DNA of 64,000 bases, taken from contig UQBO01000002.1 of NCBI GenBank assembly GCA_900539225.1, positions 1 to 64,000 on the forward strand, read 5' to 3'. The first letter of the stretch is position 1. Every line of letters starts with the position of its first letter. The position numbers and the translations under genes are program-made. The DNA is from an uncultured Eubacteriales bacterium (GTDB taxonomy: Bacteria; Bacillota; Clostridia; Tissierellales; Peptoniphilaceae). The notes beneath the pieces are model-generated. The model had not been told where the DNA came from, searched no databases, and worked only from the letters and a program-made list of their open reading frames with translations. Shown in pieces: positions 51,350-60,647 of this stretch.

Positions 51350-52231
51350 ATGAAGACTATTATGGCAGAAATCAATGTTTCTGAAGGTAGAAATATTGAT
51401 ACAATTGAAGAAATTAAGGCGGCAGTTCTTAAGGACAACAAGGTTACTATGGTTGACCTTAACTATGACGGTGACCACAACAGAAGTGTATTCACATTCA
51501 AAGGAAGTGTTGAAGACACTTTAGAAGCAGCTAAGAGACTTGTTGACGTTGCATTTGAAAGAATCGACATGACTACTCAACACGGCTCACACCCTAGACA
51601 AGGTGCGGTTGACGTTGCAGCTTGGGTACCTGTTAAGGACATGAGTACTGATGAAATGAACGAAGTAGTTCATGAATTTGGCAAATATGTTGGCTCAAAG
51701 GGCGTTCCAGTATTCTACTATGAAGACTCAGCTACTAGAGAAGACAGAAAATCACTAGTTAAGCTAAGAAAAGGCGAATACGAAAGCCTTGAAGAAAGAC
51801 TTAAAGATGCTGAAAACTGGACTCCAGACGAAGGCGAAAGAAAATTCAACGCAAAGCTTGGAGCAACAGTTACAGGAACTAGATTCCCGCTAATCGCTTT
51901 TAACGTTTATCTAAATACTGAAGATATGGATATCGCTAAAGCTGTTATGAGATCAGTTAGAGCAAAGACTGGTGGATACACAGCTGTAAGAGCAATCGCT
52001 CTACCTATCGAAGATCAAAAATGCACTCAAGTATCTATGAACTTAGTTAATTATGAATTAACACCTATCCATAGAGTTTTTGAAACTATCAAGAGCGAAG
52101 CAGAAAGCTATGGCGTTACAGTTAAGTCATCAGAACTAGTTGGACCAGTTCCAGCATATGCACTAGAAGAATTATTAAGATTCTACATTAGATTAGGAAA
52201 CGGCTTTACGGCTGATCAAATCTACAACTAA
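51350..52231 (+). CDS. ftcD: Glutamate formimidoyltransferase
   Basis: 293 residues, the stand-alone transferase length. MAEINVSEGRNID at the start, the catalytic His region near 80 (MTTQHGSHPRQGAVD) and DQKCTQVSMNLVNYELTP near 218 are family text. It moves the formimino group of formiminoglutamate to tetrahydrofolate in histidine degradation. No cyclodeaminase domain or hut genes are nearby. TAGGAGG precedes the ATG. Confidence 0.92.
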   Translation: MKTIMAEINVSEGRNIDTIEEIKAAVLKDNKVTMVDLNYDGDHNRSVFTFKGSVEDTLEAAKRLVDVAFERIDMTTQHGSHPRQGAVDVAAWVPVKDMSTDEMNEVVHEFGKYVGSKGVPVFYYEDSATREDRKSLVKLRKGEYESLEERLKDAENWTPDEGERKFNAKLGATVTGTRFPLIAFNVYLNTEDMDIAKAVMRSVRAKTGGYTAVRAIALPIEDQKCTQVSMNLVNYELTPIHRVFETIKSEAESYGVTVKSSELVGPVPAYALEELLRFYIRLGNGFTADQIYN

Positions 52232-52265
52232 TATTTATAAAATACTATAAAAGGAGGTATTCATC

Positions 52266-53639
52266 ATGGAAAATGACAGAAGAGAAGCAGAGCTTGAACA
52301 AGACAAAATTGAAATATTAGACTTATACAAAGGAAAGAAGCCGAAAGCCCTGATTGAAAAGCTCTCGAATATGAATGCCGCCGATGTAGCAGAAATTTTG
52401 GACGAGTTGGAGGTAACTGATGCGACAGTTATCTTCAGACTCCTTCCTAAAGATAAAGCAGTAGATGTATTTACATACTTCGATAGCGAGCAGCAACAAG
52501 ACATCATAGCGACAAGTACTGACGCGGATGTAGAGTACATCCTTAAAGAGATCTTCTTCGATGATAAGATTGACATGCTTGAAGAGATGCCAGCCAACAT
52601 AGTTGACAAGATACTTGAAAAGTCCAGTCCGAGTGAAAGAAATTTAATAAATCAGTTCTTAAACTATCCAGAGGACTCAGCTGGAAGCATAATGACCATC
52701 GAGTACTGCTCTGTTAAGAAGACATTAACAGTTAAAGAGGCCATGGAAAGGCTTAAAAAAGTCGGCCTACAAAGAGAAACAATCTATACTATATATGTAG
52801 TAGATGACAATAGAAAGCTAGAAGGAATTGTATCACTAAGAGAGTTAGTAATTGCAGATGACAATACAGTAATTGGAGACATAATGAATACAGATGTTGT
52901 TTATGTCAATGTTTATGAAGACCAAGAAGTAGTCGCAGGTGTAATACAAAAGTATGACTTCGTTGCCGTACCCGTTGTTGATAACGAAGAAAGAATCGTA
53001 GGTATCATCACAGTTGACGACGTTATCGACATCATTGAACAAGAAGCAACAGAAGACTTCCAAAAGATGGCTGCCTTAAGTCCATCCGAAGAAGAGTACT
53101 TAGATACACCAGCCATTACACTAGCAAAACACAGGATAGCGTGGCTACTGTTCTTAATGGTGTCAGCGACATTAACAGGTTCAATTTTACAACGCTTCGA
53201 AGACTATATAGCAGCGATACCAGCCTTACTAATCTTTATTCCGATGCTTATGGACACAGGCGGAAACGCTGGTAGCCAAAGTGCCACACTAGTAATTCGT
53301 GGACTTGCAGTTGGCGAGATAGAGCCAAAAGACGCATTTAAAGTTTTATGGAAAGAATTTCAAGTATCAATCATGGTTGGCGTAGTTTTAGCGATAGTTA
53401 ACTTTGGACGTATAAGACTACTTCATCCAGAGCAAGATCCAAAGATAGCCGTAACTGTATCCATCTCAGTTATGTTTACAGTTATGCTAGCTAAAATAGT
53501 CGGCGGACTTCTTCCAATTGGCGCGAAGAAGGTTAAACTTGACCCAGCCATCATGGCGTCGCCACTAATCACGACTATAGTAGACGCAACATCACTTCTT
53601 GTTTACTTTGCCGTAGCAAGAATTATGTTAGGTATATAG
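52266..53639 (+). CDS. mgtE: Magnesium transporter MgtE
   Basis: 457 residues. An N-terminal superhelical domain (1-135) is followed by two CBS domains (about 135-260), a plug helix and five membrane helices (about 285-457). The selectivity text GGNAGSQSATLVIRGLAVGE is at about 335-354. It admits magnesium, gated by Mg binding to the cytosolic domain. No M-box leader fits in the 34-bp gap upstream. Confidence 0.94.
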   Translation: MENDRREAELEQDKIEILDLYKGKKPKALIEKLSNMNAADVAEILDELEVTDATVIFRLLPKDKAVDVFTYFDSEQQQDIIATSTDADVEYILKEIFFDDKIDMLEEMPANIVDKILEKSSPSERNLINQFLNYPEDSAGSIMTIEYCSVKKTLTVKEAMERLKKVGLQRETIYTIYVVDDNRKLEGIVSLRELVIADDNTVIGDIMNTDVVYVNVYEDQEVVAGVIQKYDFVAVPVVDNEERIVGIITVDDVIDIIEQEATEDFQKMAALSPSEEEYLDTPAITLAKHRIAWLLFLMVSATLTGSILQRFEDYIAAIPALLIFIPMLMDTGGNAGSQSATLVIRGLAVGEIEPKDAFKVLWKEFQVSIMVGVVLAIVNFGRIRLLHPEQDPKIAVTVSISVMFTVMLAKIVGGLLPIGAKKVKLDPAIMASPLITTIVDATSLLVYFAVARIMLGI

Positions 53640-53654
53640 ATTAAGGAGAATGAT

Positions 53655-54770
53655 TTGAAAACTATTATATTGACAGCTACTGCAGGTGAAGGACACAATT
53701 CAGTAGCAAGAAGTTTAGATAATGAGCTTAAAAGCCGCGGCATAGAAAGCCACATCGTAGACATTTGCCAAATCAATGGCGATTGGCTTAAAGACTTTGC
53801 CAATGGTTTTTACAATATGAGCATAAACTATTTCCCAAGTCTTTATGGAGCAAGCTATGATTCAGCGGATAAAAAGATACAAGAATCAAACGGTGCTCAG
53901 CCGCGTAAGATAGCACAAAAGATGTTAGCGGTAGAGATAAAGAAATTCATAGACGAGTTTCAGCCTGATGCCATCATAGCTACACACGTTTTTGCAGGTA
54001 ACCTTCTTAGTGATATAGTTGAAGATGGTTTTTATGATGGACTGACTGTTGGGATAATTACGGATTTTACTGTACATCCGTTCTGGGAGGACAGTACTGG
54101 ACTTGATTATTTAGTTACGCCTCATGAGGACCTTGAGATACAAATGCAAAGAAAAGAGATACCACTAAAAAAGGCTCTTCACTTTGGCATTCCTATACAC
54201 AAGAAGTTTTTCGAACATCTTGACAAAAAAGAGATGAGAAGGAAGCTTGGACTTGATGAGAACAAAGAAACAGTCTTACTAATGAGCGGCTCGATGAGTC
54301 ACGTAAGAGTTGACAAGGCACTTAAGAGGATAGATAAGCTGCCAAACGATTTTCAAGTGGTAGTCTTCTTAGGAAAGAGAAAGACGCTTCTAAAGAAAAT
54401 TGAGAAGATGTCTTTAAAGCATCCTATAAAGATAGTGGGCTTCGTATCAAACATCGAAGAGTACTACAGTGCTGCAGATATCATAGTTACAAAGCCAGGC
54501 GGACTTACTACAAGCGAGTGTATCGCAAAGGGCCTACCTATGATAGTTGTCGATCCGATTCAAGGACAAGAGGCAAGAAACGTTGAATTTTTAACAAATC
54601 ATCAGCTTATACTTGCTTCATCAAAGACTTATCGCGAGGTCGAAGCACTTAATACCTTTATGAATAACGAAGCTGTTAGGGGCAATATCCTTAGAAGCTT
54701 AGAGCAAAATTACAAGGACGACCCAGCAAAGAAACTTATAGATTTTATGGTGAAAGAACTTGAGAAATAA
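53655..54770 (+). CDS. MGDG synthase-type (UgtP-like) glycosyltransferase
   Basis: 371 residues starting with TTG 53655 after AAGGAG. The N-terminal domain starts ILTATAGEGHNSVARSL, the acceptor-binding signature of the MGDG synthase family. The C-terminal GT28-like half has LLMSGSMSHVR and KPGGLTTSECIAKGLPMIV, which hold the UDP-sugar. Members make glucosyl- or galactosyl-diacylglycerol, the anchor for membrane or teichoic lipids. It overlaps the methyltransferase gene by 11 bp. Confidence 0.9.
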   Translation: MKTIILTATAGEGHNSVARSLDNELKSRGIESHIVDICQINGDWLKDFANGFYNMSINYFPSLYGASYDSADKKIQESNGAQPRKIAQKMLAVEIKKFIDEFQPDAIIATHVFAGNLLSDIVEDGFYDGLTVGIITDFTVHPFWEDSTGLDYLVTPHEDLEIQMQRKEIPLKKALHFGIPIHKKFFEHLDKKEMRRKLGLDENKETVLLMSGSMSHVRVDKALKRIDKLPNDFQVVVFLGKRKTLLKKIEKMSLKHPIKIVGFVSNIEEYYSAADIIVTKPGGLTTSECIAKGLPMIVVDPIQGQEARNVEFLTNHQLILASSKTYREVEALNTFMNNEAVRGNILRSLEQNYKDDPAKKLIDFMVKELEK

Positions 54771-56109
54771 AAGAGAAGAATTAGATTTAATTATGCAAGA
54801 GCAAGAGTATCCAAACCTTGCTTTTGCTTTTTATGAAGATAAAAAATACGTCGTAAAAAATGAAATAATCGGCCGCAAGCTTCGTATAAGAACGAAGAGA
54901 AAGAAAAACGGCGTTTATTATTGTGACGTTATAGAAAGGCTTGAAGATAGTCCTATTGAGAACGGCTCTCCATGCGCTCATCATAAGGACTGTGGCGGCT
55001 GCCTTTATCAAACACTTCATTATGAGGATGAGACTAAGATAAAAAAGGATATGCTCACAAAATTATATAGTGAAGTATTTGATGGAGAAATGCTTTTTCA
55101 TCCATCCCTAGAAATAGAAGGCTATAGAAATAAAATGGAGTATACTTTTTCCGATAGAGGCGACGAGGCGAGAACCTTAAGCCTAGGTCTACACAAGAAG
55201 AAACGCTTCTACGAAGTAGTCGAGACAGACGATTGCAATATAGTCCATAGCGATTTTACAAAAATAAGAGTAGCGGTACTTGAGTACTTCAAGGCAAAGG
55301 GCATTAATTATTATCATAAGAAGCTACATGAGGGCACTCTAAGGCACCTAGTAATTAGAAAAGCCTACTTCACTAAAGAGATTTTAATCAACTTAGTAAC
55401 GACATCAGACTATGAAGAACAAGATGACTTTATAAAAATGCTTCTTGAGCTAAAATTAGATGGTGAAGTAAAATCCATTTACCATACAAAAAATGACAGC
55501 GTATCAGACGTGGTTCAAGCGGATGAATTAATTCTTGTTTATGGTAAAGAAGATATAGACGAAGAGCTTCTTGGGCTAAAGTTCAAGATAGGACCATTCT
55601 CCTTCTTCCAAACTAATTCAAGAGCAGCTGAGAGAATGTATGGACGTATACAAGAACTTTTAGGTGAAGAAAATCTTGACGTGCTATTTGACTTATACTC
55701 AGGCACAGGAACCATAGCTCAGATACTTGCGAAGAAGGCGAAAAAAGTTTATTCGATAGAAATAGTTGAAGAAGCATCGAGAAAGGCGCGCCAAACATGC
55801 GAGTTAAATGGCATAGATAATGTAGAAGTAATTAATGGAGACGTTTTAAAAGTTATAGACGAGGTAGAGGAAAGACCAGATGCCATCGTCATAGATCCGC
55901 CGCGCGAAGGAGTTCATCCAAAAGCCTTAAAGAAGCTAATCGATTATAAGGCGGAAAAGATAATTTACGTCTCATGTAACCCAAAAACACATGTAAACGA
56001 CTTGAAAGAATTTATTGAGGCAGGCTACAAGATAAAACTAGTGGAAATGTTTGATAACTTCCCTAGGACAAGCCACGCCGAAGCCCTAGCCTTATTAGTA
56101 AGAGAGTAA
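54760..56109 (+). CDS. RNA (uracil-5-)-methyltransferase, RlmD/RlmCD type
   Basis: 449 residues. A [4Fe-4S] cysteine set is in CAHHKDCGGCLYQ near 72-84. The SAM-binding part has DLYSGTGTIAQILAKKAK near 308, and the catalytic cysteine is in IYVSCNPKT near 407. It methylates U in 23S rRNA (U1939 or U747 position); the exact site cannot be told. The start is TTG 54760, overlapping the previous gene; ATG 54793 is an alternative. The N-terminal TRAM-like part is short. Confidence 0.9.
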   Translation: MRNKREELDLIMQEQEYPNLAFAFYEDKKYVVKNEIIGRKLRIRTKRKKNGVYYCDVIERLEDSPIENGSPCAHHKDCGGCLYQTLHYEDETKIKKDMLTKLYSEVFDGEMLFHPSLEIEGYRNKMEYTFSDRGDEARTLSLGLHKKKRFYEVVETDDCNIVHSDFTKIRVAVLEYFKAKGINYYHKKLHEGTLRHLVIRKAYFTKEILINLVTTSDYEEQDDFIKMLLELKLDGEVKSIYHTKNDSVSDVVQADELILVYGKEDIDEELLGLKFKIGPFSFFQTNSRAAERMYGRIQELLGEENLDVLFDLYSGTGTIAQILAKKAKKVYSIEIVEEASRKARQTCELNGIDNVEVINGDVLKVIDEVEERPDAIVIDPPREGVHPKALKKLIDYKAEKIIYVSCNPKTHVNDLKEFIEAGYKIKLVEMFDNFPRTSHAEALALLVRE

Positions 56110-56130
56110 AATGTTTTATAGGTGATATTT

Positions 56131-57048
56131 ATGATAATTGAGAAAATTAAATCAAAACGAGATGGCTTAGAGCTTGAGCTAGCAATAGTCGAGCCAAAAG
56201 GACAGCCTATTGGCATCGTTCAGCTAGTTCATGGAATGTCAGAGCATAAAGAGCGTTATTACGATTTTATGAATTACTTAGCTGAGCATGGATACATCTG
56301 CGCAATTCATGATCATAGAGGCCATGGAGCGAGCGTGAAGGATCCGTCTCACTTAGGGTATTTTTACACAGATGATAGCTCTGTCATTGTTGATGACGTT
56401 TTTCAAATTACAGAGCATTTAGAAAATAAATATCCTTCACTAAAAATATCTATATTTAGTCACAGCATGGGAACGCTTGTTTCGAGAAATTATTTAAAAG
56501 ACTATGAAGAGCATATTGACCGCATAGTTCTTTGTGGGCCGCCGACAGAAAATAAATTTGCAGGCCTTGCTATGTCTTTGGCGAAAATCTGCAGTATTTT
56601 TTATGGCAAATATAAGCCAAATAGATTTTTGAACGCTTTGTCTCTTGGCACTTACAGCAAAGGCTTTGACGGAGCAGCAGATTGGGTTTGCGCTAATCCA
56701 GACACGGTAGAGGCATATAAGCAAGATCCGCTTTGCGGCTTTACTTTTACTACGAATGGTTTTTTGAATCTATTTAAACTCTTAAAAACAGCCTATGAGC
56801 CTAGAAATTGGCAGCCAAAGAATAAAAATTTCCCTATCTTTTTAATAGCAGGCGAGGATGATCCTGTTATTCAAGGCAAAGAAAAGTTTAATGATTTAGA
56901 GAAGTTTTTAAGACGACTTGGATATAAAAATATTAGAGGCAAGCTGTATAAAGGAAAGAGACATGAAATACTTAATGAAAAAGATAAAGAAATAATTTAT
57001 GAAGATGTTTTAAAATTTTTACAAGCTGATAATATTAGTCAAAATTAA
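56131..57048 (+). CDS. Alpha/beta hydrolase of the monoacylglycerol lipase type
   Basis: 305 residues from ATG 56131, with AGGTGAT as binding site. LVHGMSEHKERY near 37 forms the oxyanion region. The nucleophile is in FSHSMGTLVSR (Ser near 116), the aspartate in AGEDDPVIQG near 247, and the histidine in GKRHEILNE near 281. The serine-motif and lid match lysophospholipase/monoglyceride lipase. It could act in lipid turnover together with the neighbouring glycolipid synthase. Confidence 0.88.
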   Translation: MIIEKIKSKRDGLELELAIVEPKGQPIGIVQLVHGMSEHKERYYDFMNYLAEHGYICAIHDHRGHGASVKDPSHLGYFYTDDSSVIVDDVFQITEHLENKYPSLKISIFSHSMGTLVSRNYLKDYEEHIDRIVLCGPPTENKFAGLAMSLAKICSIFYGKYKPNRFLNALSLGTYSKGFDGAADWVCANPDTVEAYKQDPLCGFTFTTNGFLNLFKLLKTAYEPRNWQPKNKNFPIFLIAGEDDPVIQGKEKFNDLEKFLRRLGYKNIRGKLYKGKRHEILNEKDKEIIYEDVLKFLQADNISQN

Positions 57049-57083
57049 TCACAAGGATAAATAAGTAAAAGATAGGAGTAAGT

Positions 57084-57848
57084 ATGATACTATATTTTTC
57101 AGGAACAGGTAATAGTGAATACATAGCGAAAAAATTGTCAGAAGCATTGGATGACGAAGCGCTTGATTTATTCACTTATATAAAGAGCGGCAAGAAGGGA
57201 CTTTTTCACTCAGAAAAGCCATTCGTCTTAGTCGCGCCAACATATAGCTGGCGCGTGCCAAGATTTTTGTCAGAGTATTTATTGGGCTGCACCTTTACTG
57301 GATCGAAAGAGATCTACGTAATCTTAAACTATGGAGACTCATGCGGCAACGCAGAAAAATACATTAGAGAAAATACTAAAAAGCTTGGACTAAAGTTCAA
57401 GGGTCTTTATGGCATAAAGATGCCAGAAAATTATTTGATGCTATTCAATCTTGACTCCGACGAGCACAATAGAAAGTTAATTGACGAAGCAAAGGCAAAG
57501 ATTGATGAGGCAGCGGCCATTATCAAAGAGGGAAAAGCATTTGCTGAAGTGAAGTGTGGCTTTGCTGAAAAAGTTCAGTCGAGTCTTGTTAATAAGTTTT
57601 TCTTTAAGTTTATAGTGAGCGACAAGAAATTTTATTATACTGATAAGTGCATCAAGTGCGGCCTATGTGCTAAGAATTGCGTTTTAAATAACATTACTTA
57701 CAAGGACGGCTACCCAGTTTGGAATGGCAAGTGCACTCACTGTGCTTCTTGCATCGCGAAGTGCCCAACAGGCGCGATTGAGTATGGCAAGAAGACCATT
57801 GGCAAGGAGAGATACATTTTAACTAAGGTAGTTAAGGAGAAAAAATAA
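57084..57848 (+). CDS. EFR1 family flavodoxin-ferredoxin protein
   Basis: 254 residues. The N-terminal flavodoxin domain starts MILYFSGTGNSEYIAKKL. Two [4Fe-4S] motifs are in the last third: CIKCGLCAKNC and CTHCASCIAKCP. It carries electrons between low-potential partners in the cytosol. It ends at a strong palindromic terminator. Confidence 0.93.
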   Translation: MILYFSGTGNSEYIAKKLSEALDDEALDLFTYIKSGKKGLFHSEKPFVLVAPTYSWRVPRFLSEYLLGCTFTGSKEIYVILNYGDSCGNAEKYIRENTKKLGLKFKGLYGIKMPENYLMLFNLDSDEHNRKLIDEAKAKIDEAAAIIKEGKAFAEVKCGFAEKVQSSLVNKFFFKFIVSDKKFYYTDKCIKCGLCAKNCVLNNITYKDGYPVWNGKCTHCASCIAKCPTGAIEYGKKTIGKERYILTKVVKEKK

Positions 57849-57864
57849 AATAGCAACGCATAAA

Positions 57865-57898
57865 AAGAAGAGCTGCGAAATATTTCGCAGCTCTTCTT
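57865..57898. terminator. 34-bp palindromic bidirectional terminator
   Basis: The arms 57865-57881 and 57882-57898 are exact complements, with AAGAAGAGC at the outer end. It lies between two convergent genes. Confidence 0.85.
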
Positions 57899-57909
57899 AT
57901 GAGCACAGT

Positions 57910-59706
57910 CTATATAAGATTGTATTCTTTAAGCATTTCTTCTACTTCGGTGCCATTGATAAGCTTCTTAGCTAGCATTTTCTTAGTAAATGGCACATCA
58001 ATATCTGGTTTTTCTCCATCGTTTAATGCGCTTACAGCGGCAAGCATATATCTTACGTCATATCTTGAAGCGAACACTTCGGGAACTTTCTTTTCAACAC
58101 CTGTTAGTACATAAACAGCTTCCATAGCGCATCTACCTGAGTATTCAGTAGTAAATACTGTGTCACGACCAGGATTGTCAAGTGTTTCCACGAATTGACC
58201 AAGGAAGGCAAAGTTAACTGCGTTCTTTGGAACTACATAAGGTCTGTCACCAAAGCTTCTTGGCATGAATTGTGCTGTGATATATGGCATAAATACTGGG
58301 ATAGTTTTTGTTTCTTTAGCAAGTCTATCAATATCACTAACAGGAACGCCTATGTGGTATAACCACTCTTTAGCTATTTCTTCACCAGTGCATTCGTGCA
58401 TAGTCTTTTTGATGTAGTCGCCTTCTTTATCAGTAAATAACGAGTAAACCCAAACTGCAATTTCATCTTCAGGTTGACCGATGTATTGGCCTTGCCTGTT
58501 GATAGTCCAGCTCATTAGCCAGCTTGAGTCAAGACAAGTAACGATACCGCCAGTAACAACTTTACCTGTATATGGGCTTCTCTTAGTGATATTTTCAATG
58601 TATTTTGCTATCTCTTTACTCTTAACAGTTACAGTTGCTGATTCCCAGTTAGTTTTGTCAACATCTGAAGCAAATACTTCTGGCTTACCAAAGTCATCTG
58701 ACTTCTTAGCAATATTTTTCCATAGTCTAAAGCTTTCTTCTGTATTTTCTTCTTTTATAGCAGGCGTATCGTTGCTACCATAAACAGATGCTTCAACTAT
58801 AGATCCAGTTGTGATGAATAGTAAATCGTCTTCATTAAGGTTTATAGATTTGTCTTCGCCAGTTTTAGTGTCAACTGCAACTATCTTCTTAGCCACTTTC
58901 TTTGTATCACTAATTTCAAAGTCTACATCGATAACGTTATAGTTGTATTCTGTTTTAACTCCTTTATCTTTAAGCCACTTCATTAGAGGGACAACTAGCG
59001 ATTCATATTGGTCATATCTTGTGAATTGTAGTGCAGATAAATCAGGAAGTCCTCCTACGTGATGTATAAATCTGTTCACATATAATTTTAATTCTAGTAC
59101 TGAGTGCCAATTTTCGAAAGCAAACATTGTTCTATAGTAAGTCCAGAAATCGCTTTCTAAGAATTCTTCGGAGAAAACTTCTTCAACAGAAACTCCTTCT
59201 AGCTCCTTATCTGGTGTTGCAACTAAATGTAGTATCTCTTTTATAACGTCTTTTGATAAATTAAATTTAGCGTTATCATATCTTTCACCTTGATTTTTTG
59301 TAATTCTGCAGTTACTGTAGTTAGGGTCATCAAGGTTTGTGTAGTATAAGTCGTCAAGTACGGACATATTTGGATCTTCTCTTGAAGGAACTACACTAAA
59401 TAAGTCCCACAAGCACTCGAAGTGATGACCAGTTTCACGTCCGCCTCTTGCTACATAACCAAGCTCATTAATTACTTTACCATCAAGAGCACCGCCTGCG
59501 ATGTCATCCTTTTCTAAGAAAGTAATCTTAGATGGATCCATCTTAGCATCTTTAATTAAAAATCCAGCAGCACTTAGTCCTGCGATTCCTGTGCCTACAA
59601 TATAAGCCCTCTTGTTTTCAATTCCCTTTGGTTTTCTTGAGTTGACTAGTCTGTCGTAGTCACCGTTACCAAGTTTAAGTCTTTCGTCAAAAGTTTTAAT
59701 TTCCAT
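57910..59706 (-). CDS. ohyA: Oleate hydratase (myosin-cross-reactive antigen family)
   Basis: 598 residues, slightly long compared with about 565-590. FAD-binding text is at the N-terminus (AYIVGTGIAGLSAAGFLI, 33-50), followed by FLEKDDIAGGALDG and the family signature GGRETGHHFECLWDL near 98-112, which forms the active site entry. It adds water to the cis-9 double bond of unsaturated fatty acids, giving 10-hydroxystearate, and detoxifies host fatty acids. GGAGGT precedes the ATG. A TetR gene lies upstream in the same orientation and probably controls it. Confidence 0.95.
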   Translation of the reverse strand: MEIKTFDERLKLGNGDYDRLVNSRKPKGIENKRAYIVGTGIAGLSAAGFLIKDAKMDPSKITFLEKDDIAGGALDGKVINELGYVARGGRETGHHFECLWDLFSVVPSREDPNMSVLDDLYYTNLDDPNYSNCRITKNQGERYDNAKFNLSKDVIKEILHLVATPDKELEGVSVEEVFSEEFLESDFWTYYRTMFAFENWHSVLELKLYVNRFIHHVGGLPDLSALQFTRYDQYESLVVPLMKWLKDKGVKTEYNYNVIDVDFEISDTKKVAKKIVAVDTKTGEDKSINLNEDDLLFITTGSIVEASVYGSNDTPAIKEENTEESFRLWKNIAKKSDDFGKPEVFASDVDKTNWESATVTVKSKEIAKYIENITKRSPYTGKVVTGGIVTCLDSSWLMSWTINRQGQYIGQPEDEIAVWVYSLFTDKEGDYIKKTMHECTGEEIAKEWLYHIGVPVSDIDRLAKETKTIPVFMPYITAQFMPRSFGDRPYVVPKNAVNFAFLGQFVETLDNPGRDTVFTTEYSGRCAMEAVYVLTGVEKKVPEVFASRYDVRYMLAAVSALNDGEKPDIDVPFTKKMLAKKLINGTEVEEMLKEYNLI

Positions 59707-59745
59707 AATTTTACCTCCATTTAATACTTTTATTTTTCTTGTATT

Positions 59746-59773
59746 AATATCATACCCTGTATAAATGTGTAAA
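59746..59773 (-). promoter_or_regulatory. Probable oleate hydratase promoter
   Basis: On the minus strand TTTACA (59768-59773), a 16-nt spacer and GATATT (59746-59751). ATGTGTAAAT overlapping the -35 (59765-59774) recurs at 59852-59861. Confidence 0.5.
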
Positions 59774-59795
59774 TCACTGGTTAAACGGCATTTGC

Positions 59796-59832
59796 TGACT
59801 AAGCTTTGACCTATTGATTACTTTTGACTAAG
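59796..59832. repeat. Direct repeats upstream of the oleate hydratase promoter
   Basis: TGACTAAG occurs at 59796-59803 and again at 59825-59832, 29 bp apart, with TTTGAC between them. They may be operator half-sites for the neighbouring TetR protein. Confidence 0.4.
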
Positions 59833-59846
59833 GTTTATATAAAATA

Positions 59847-59893
59847 AAAAAATGTGTAAATTTTGTATTTTAATATATCTTTACACATTTTTT
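59847..59893 (-). terminator. Terminator after the TetR gene
   Basis: AAAAAATGTGTAAA (59847-59860) pairs with TTTACACATTTTTT (59880-59893). On the minus strand T-rich sequence follows. Confidence 0.75.
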
Positions 59894-59905
59894 AAACAAT
59901 TTATT

Positions 59906-60478
59906 TTATTTGTCTAATTTTTCACTTATTCTTAAAGACCTTTCTATGTTGCCATCAAAAAGAGAACCTATCCTAGTGATAATGTATTCAGGTGACTCTT
60001 TCATCCCGTCTTGTATCCACTTATCGAGTAGACCAACTAGAGCTGCTCTATAAAAGTCTATTATGAGCTCTTTATCTGCATCCTTAGCATTAATGTTTTT
60101 AGTCTTTACTTCATTCTCTACATATTTACTCATTACCGATTCACAAACTTTGAATAGGTAATTATCAAGCTCAACTTTGTCAATGGACTTAAATATATTT
60201 AGCGTTGCCTTTTTATTATTTAATATAAAGCTAACTGCTTGCAAAAGGCTATTCTCCCACGAGTTCGTGTAGTTGAACTCTTCATCAACCTTAGCGAGTT
60301 CATCGTTAAGTATCTCTTTTATGAGCATGTATATGTCTTCATAATGGTAGTAAAAAGTGTTTCTGTTGATTTCACATTTATCAGCGAGTTCAGCTATAGT
60401 TATATTTTTTAAGCTTTTCTCTTCTGCTAATAGTAAAAACTCTCTTTTAATTAAATTTTTTGTATATTGCTTAGCCAA
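59906..60478 (-). CDS. TetR/AcrR family transcriptional regulator
   Basis: 190 residues from TTG 60478, which has AGGGGGTG five bases before it; a GTG at 60487 lies inside that site. The N-terminal helix-turn-helix has ITIAELADKCEINRNTFYYH (about 27-46), the best-conserved TetR segment. The C-terminal ligand domain is unassigned but looks like the DhaS/TetR_C_8 type. It is upstream of oleate hydratase, so fatty acids are a likely ligand by context. Confidence 0.88.
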   Translation of the reverse strand: MAKQYTKNLIKREFLLLAEEKSLKNITIAELADKCEINRNTFYYHYEDIYMLIKEILNDELAKVDEEFNYTNSWENSLLQAVSFILNNKKATLNIFKSIDKVELDNYLFKVCESVMSKYVENEVKTKNINAKDADKELIIDFYRAALVGLLDKWIQDGMKESPEYIITRIGSLFDGNIERSLRISEKLDK

Positions 60479-60590
60479 GTATAACACCCCCTTATATATT
60501 TATAATTATTTTTACCCAAAGTATATTATTTTATATCGCAAAGATCATAAACATCGTGTAAGCTACTCACTCTTAATGCTATCGAAGTCA

Positions 60591-60619
60591 TTGACTAAAA
60601 GCCATATTTATGATAAAAT
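60591..60619 (+). promoter_or_regulatory. Promoter of cysS
   Basis: TTGACT (60591-60596), a 17-nt spacer and TAAAAT (60614-60619); AAGGAGG follows before ATG 60648. The leader is only about 20 nt, too short for a T-box. Confidence 0.85.
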
Positions 60620-60647
60620 ATCTATATTATTATATAAGGAGGCAATT

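Noticed and set aside
52232..52265. M-box riboswitch before mgtE
   Set aside because: The gap is 34 bp and holds little more than the ribosome binding site.
60488..60647. Possible T-box leader upstream of cysS
   Set aside because: A good promoter places the transcript start about 20-25 nt before the ATG, and no T-box sequence or terminator is present.
60357..60647. N-terminal extension of CysS
   Set aside because: It overlaps the TetR gene and the cysS promoter; synthetase homology begins at 60648.
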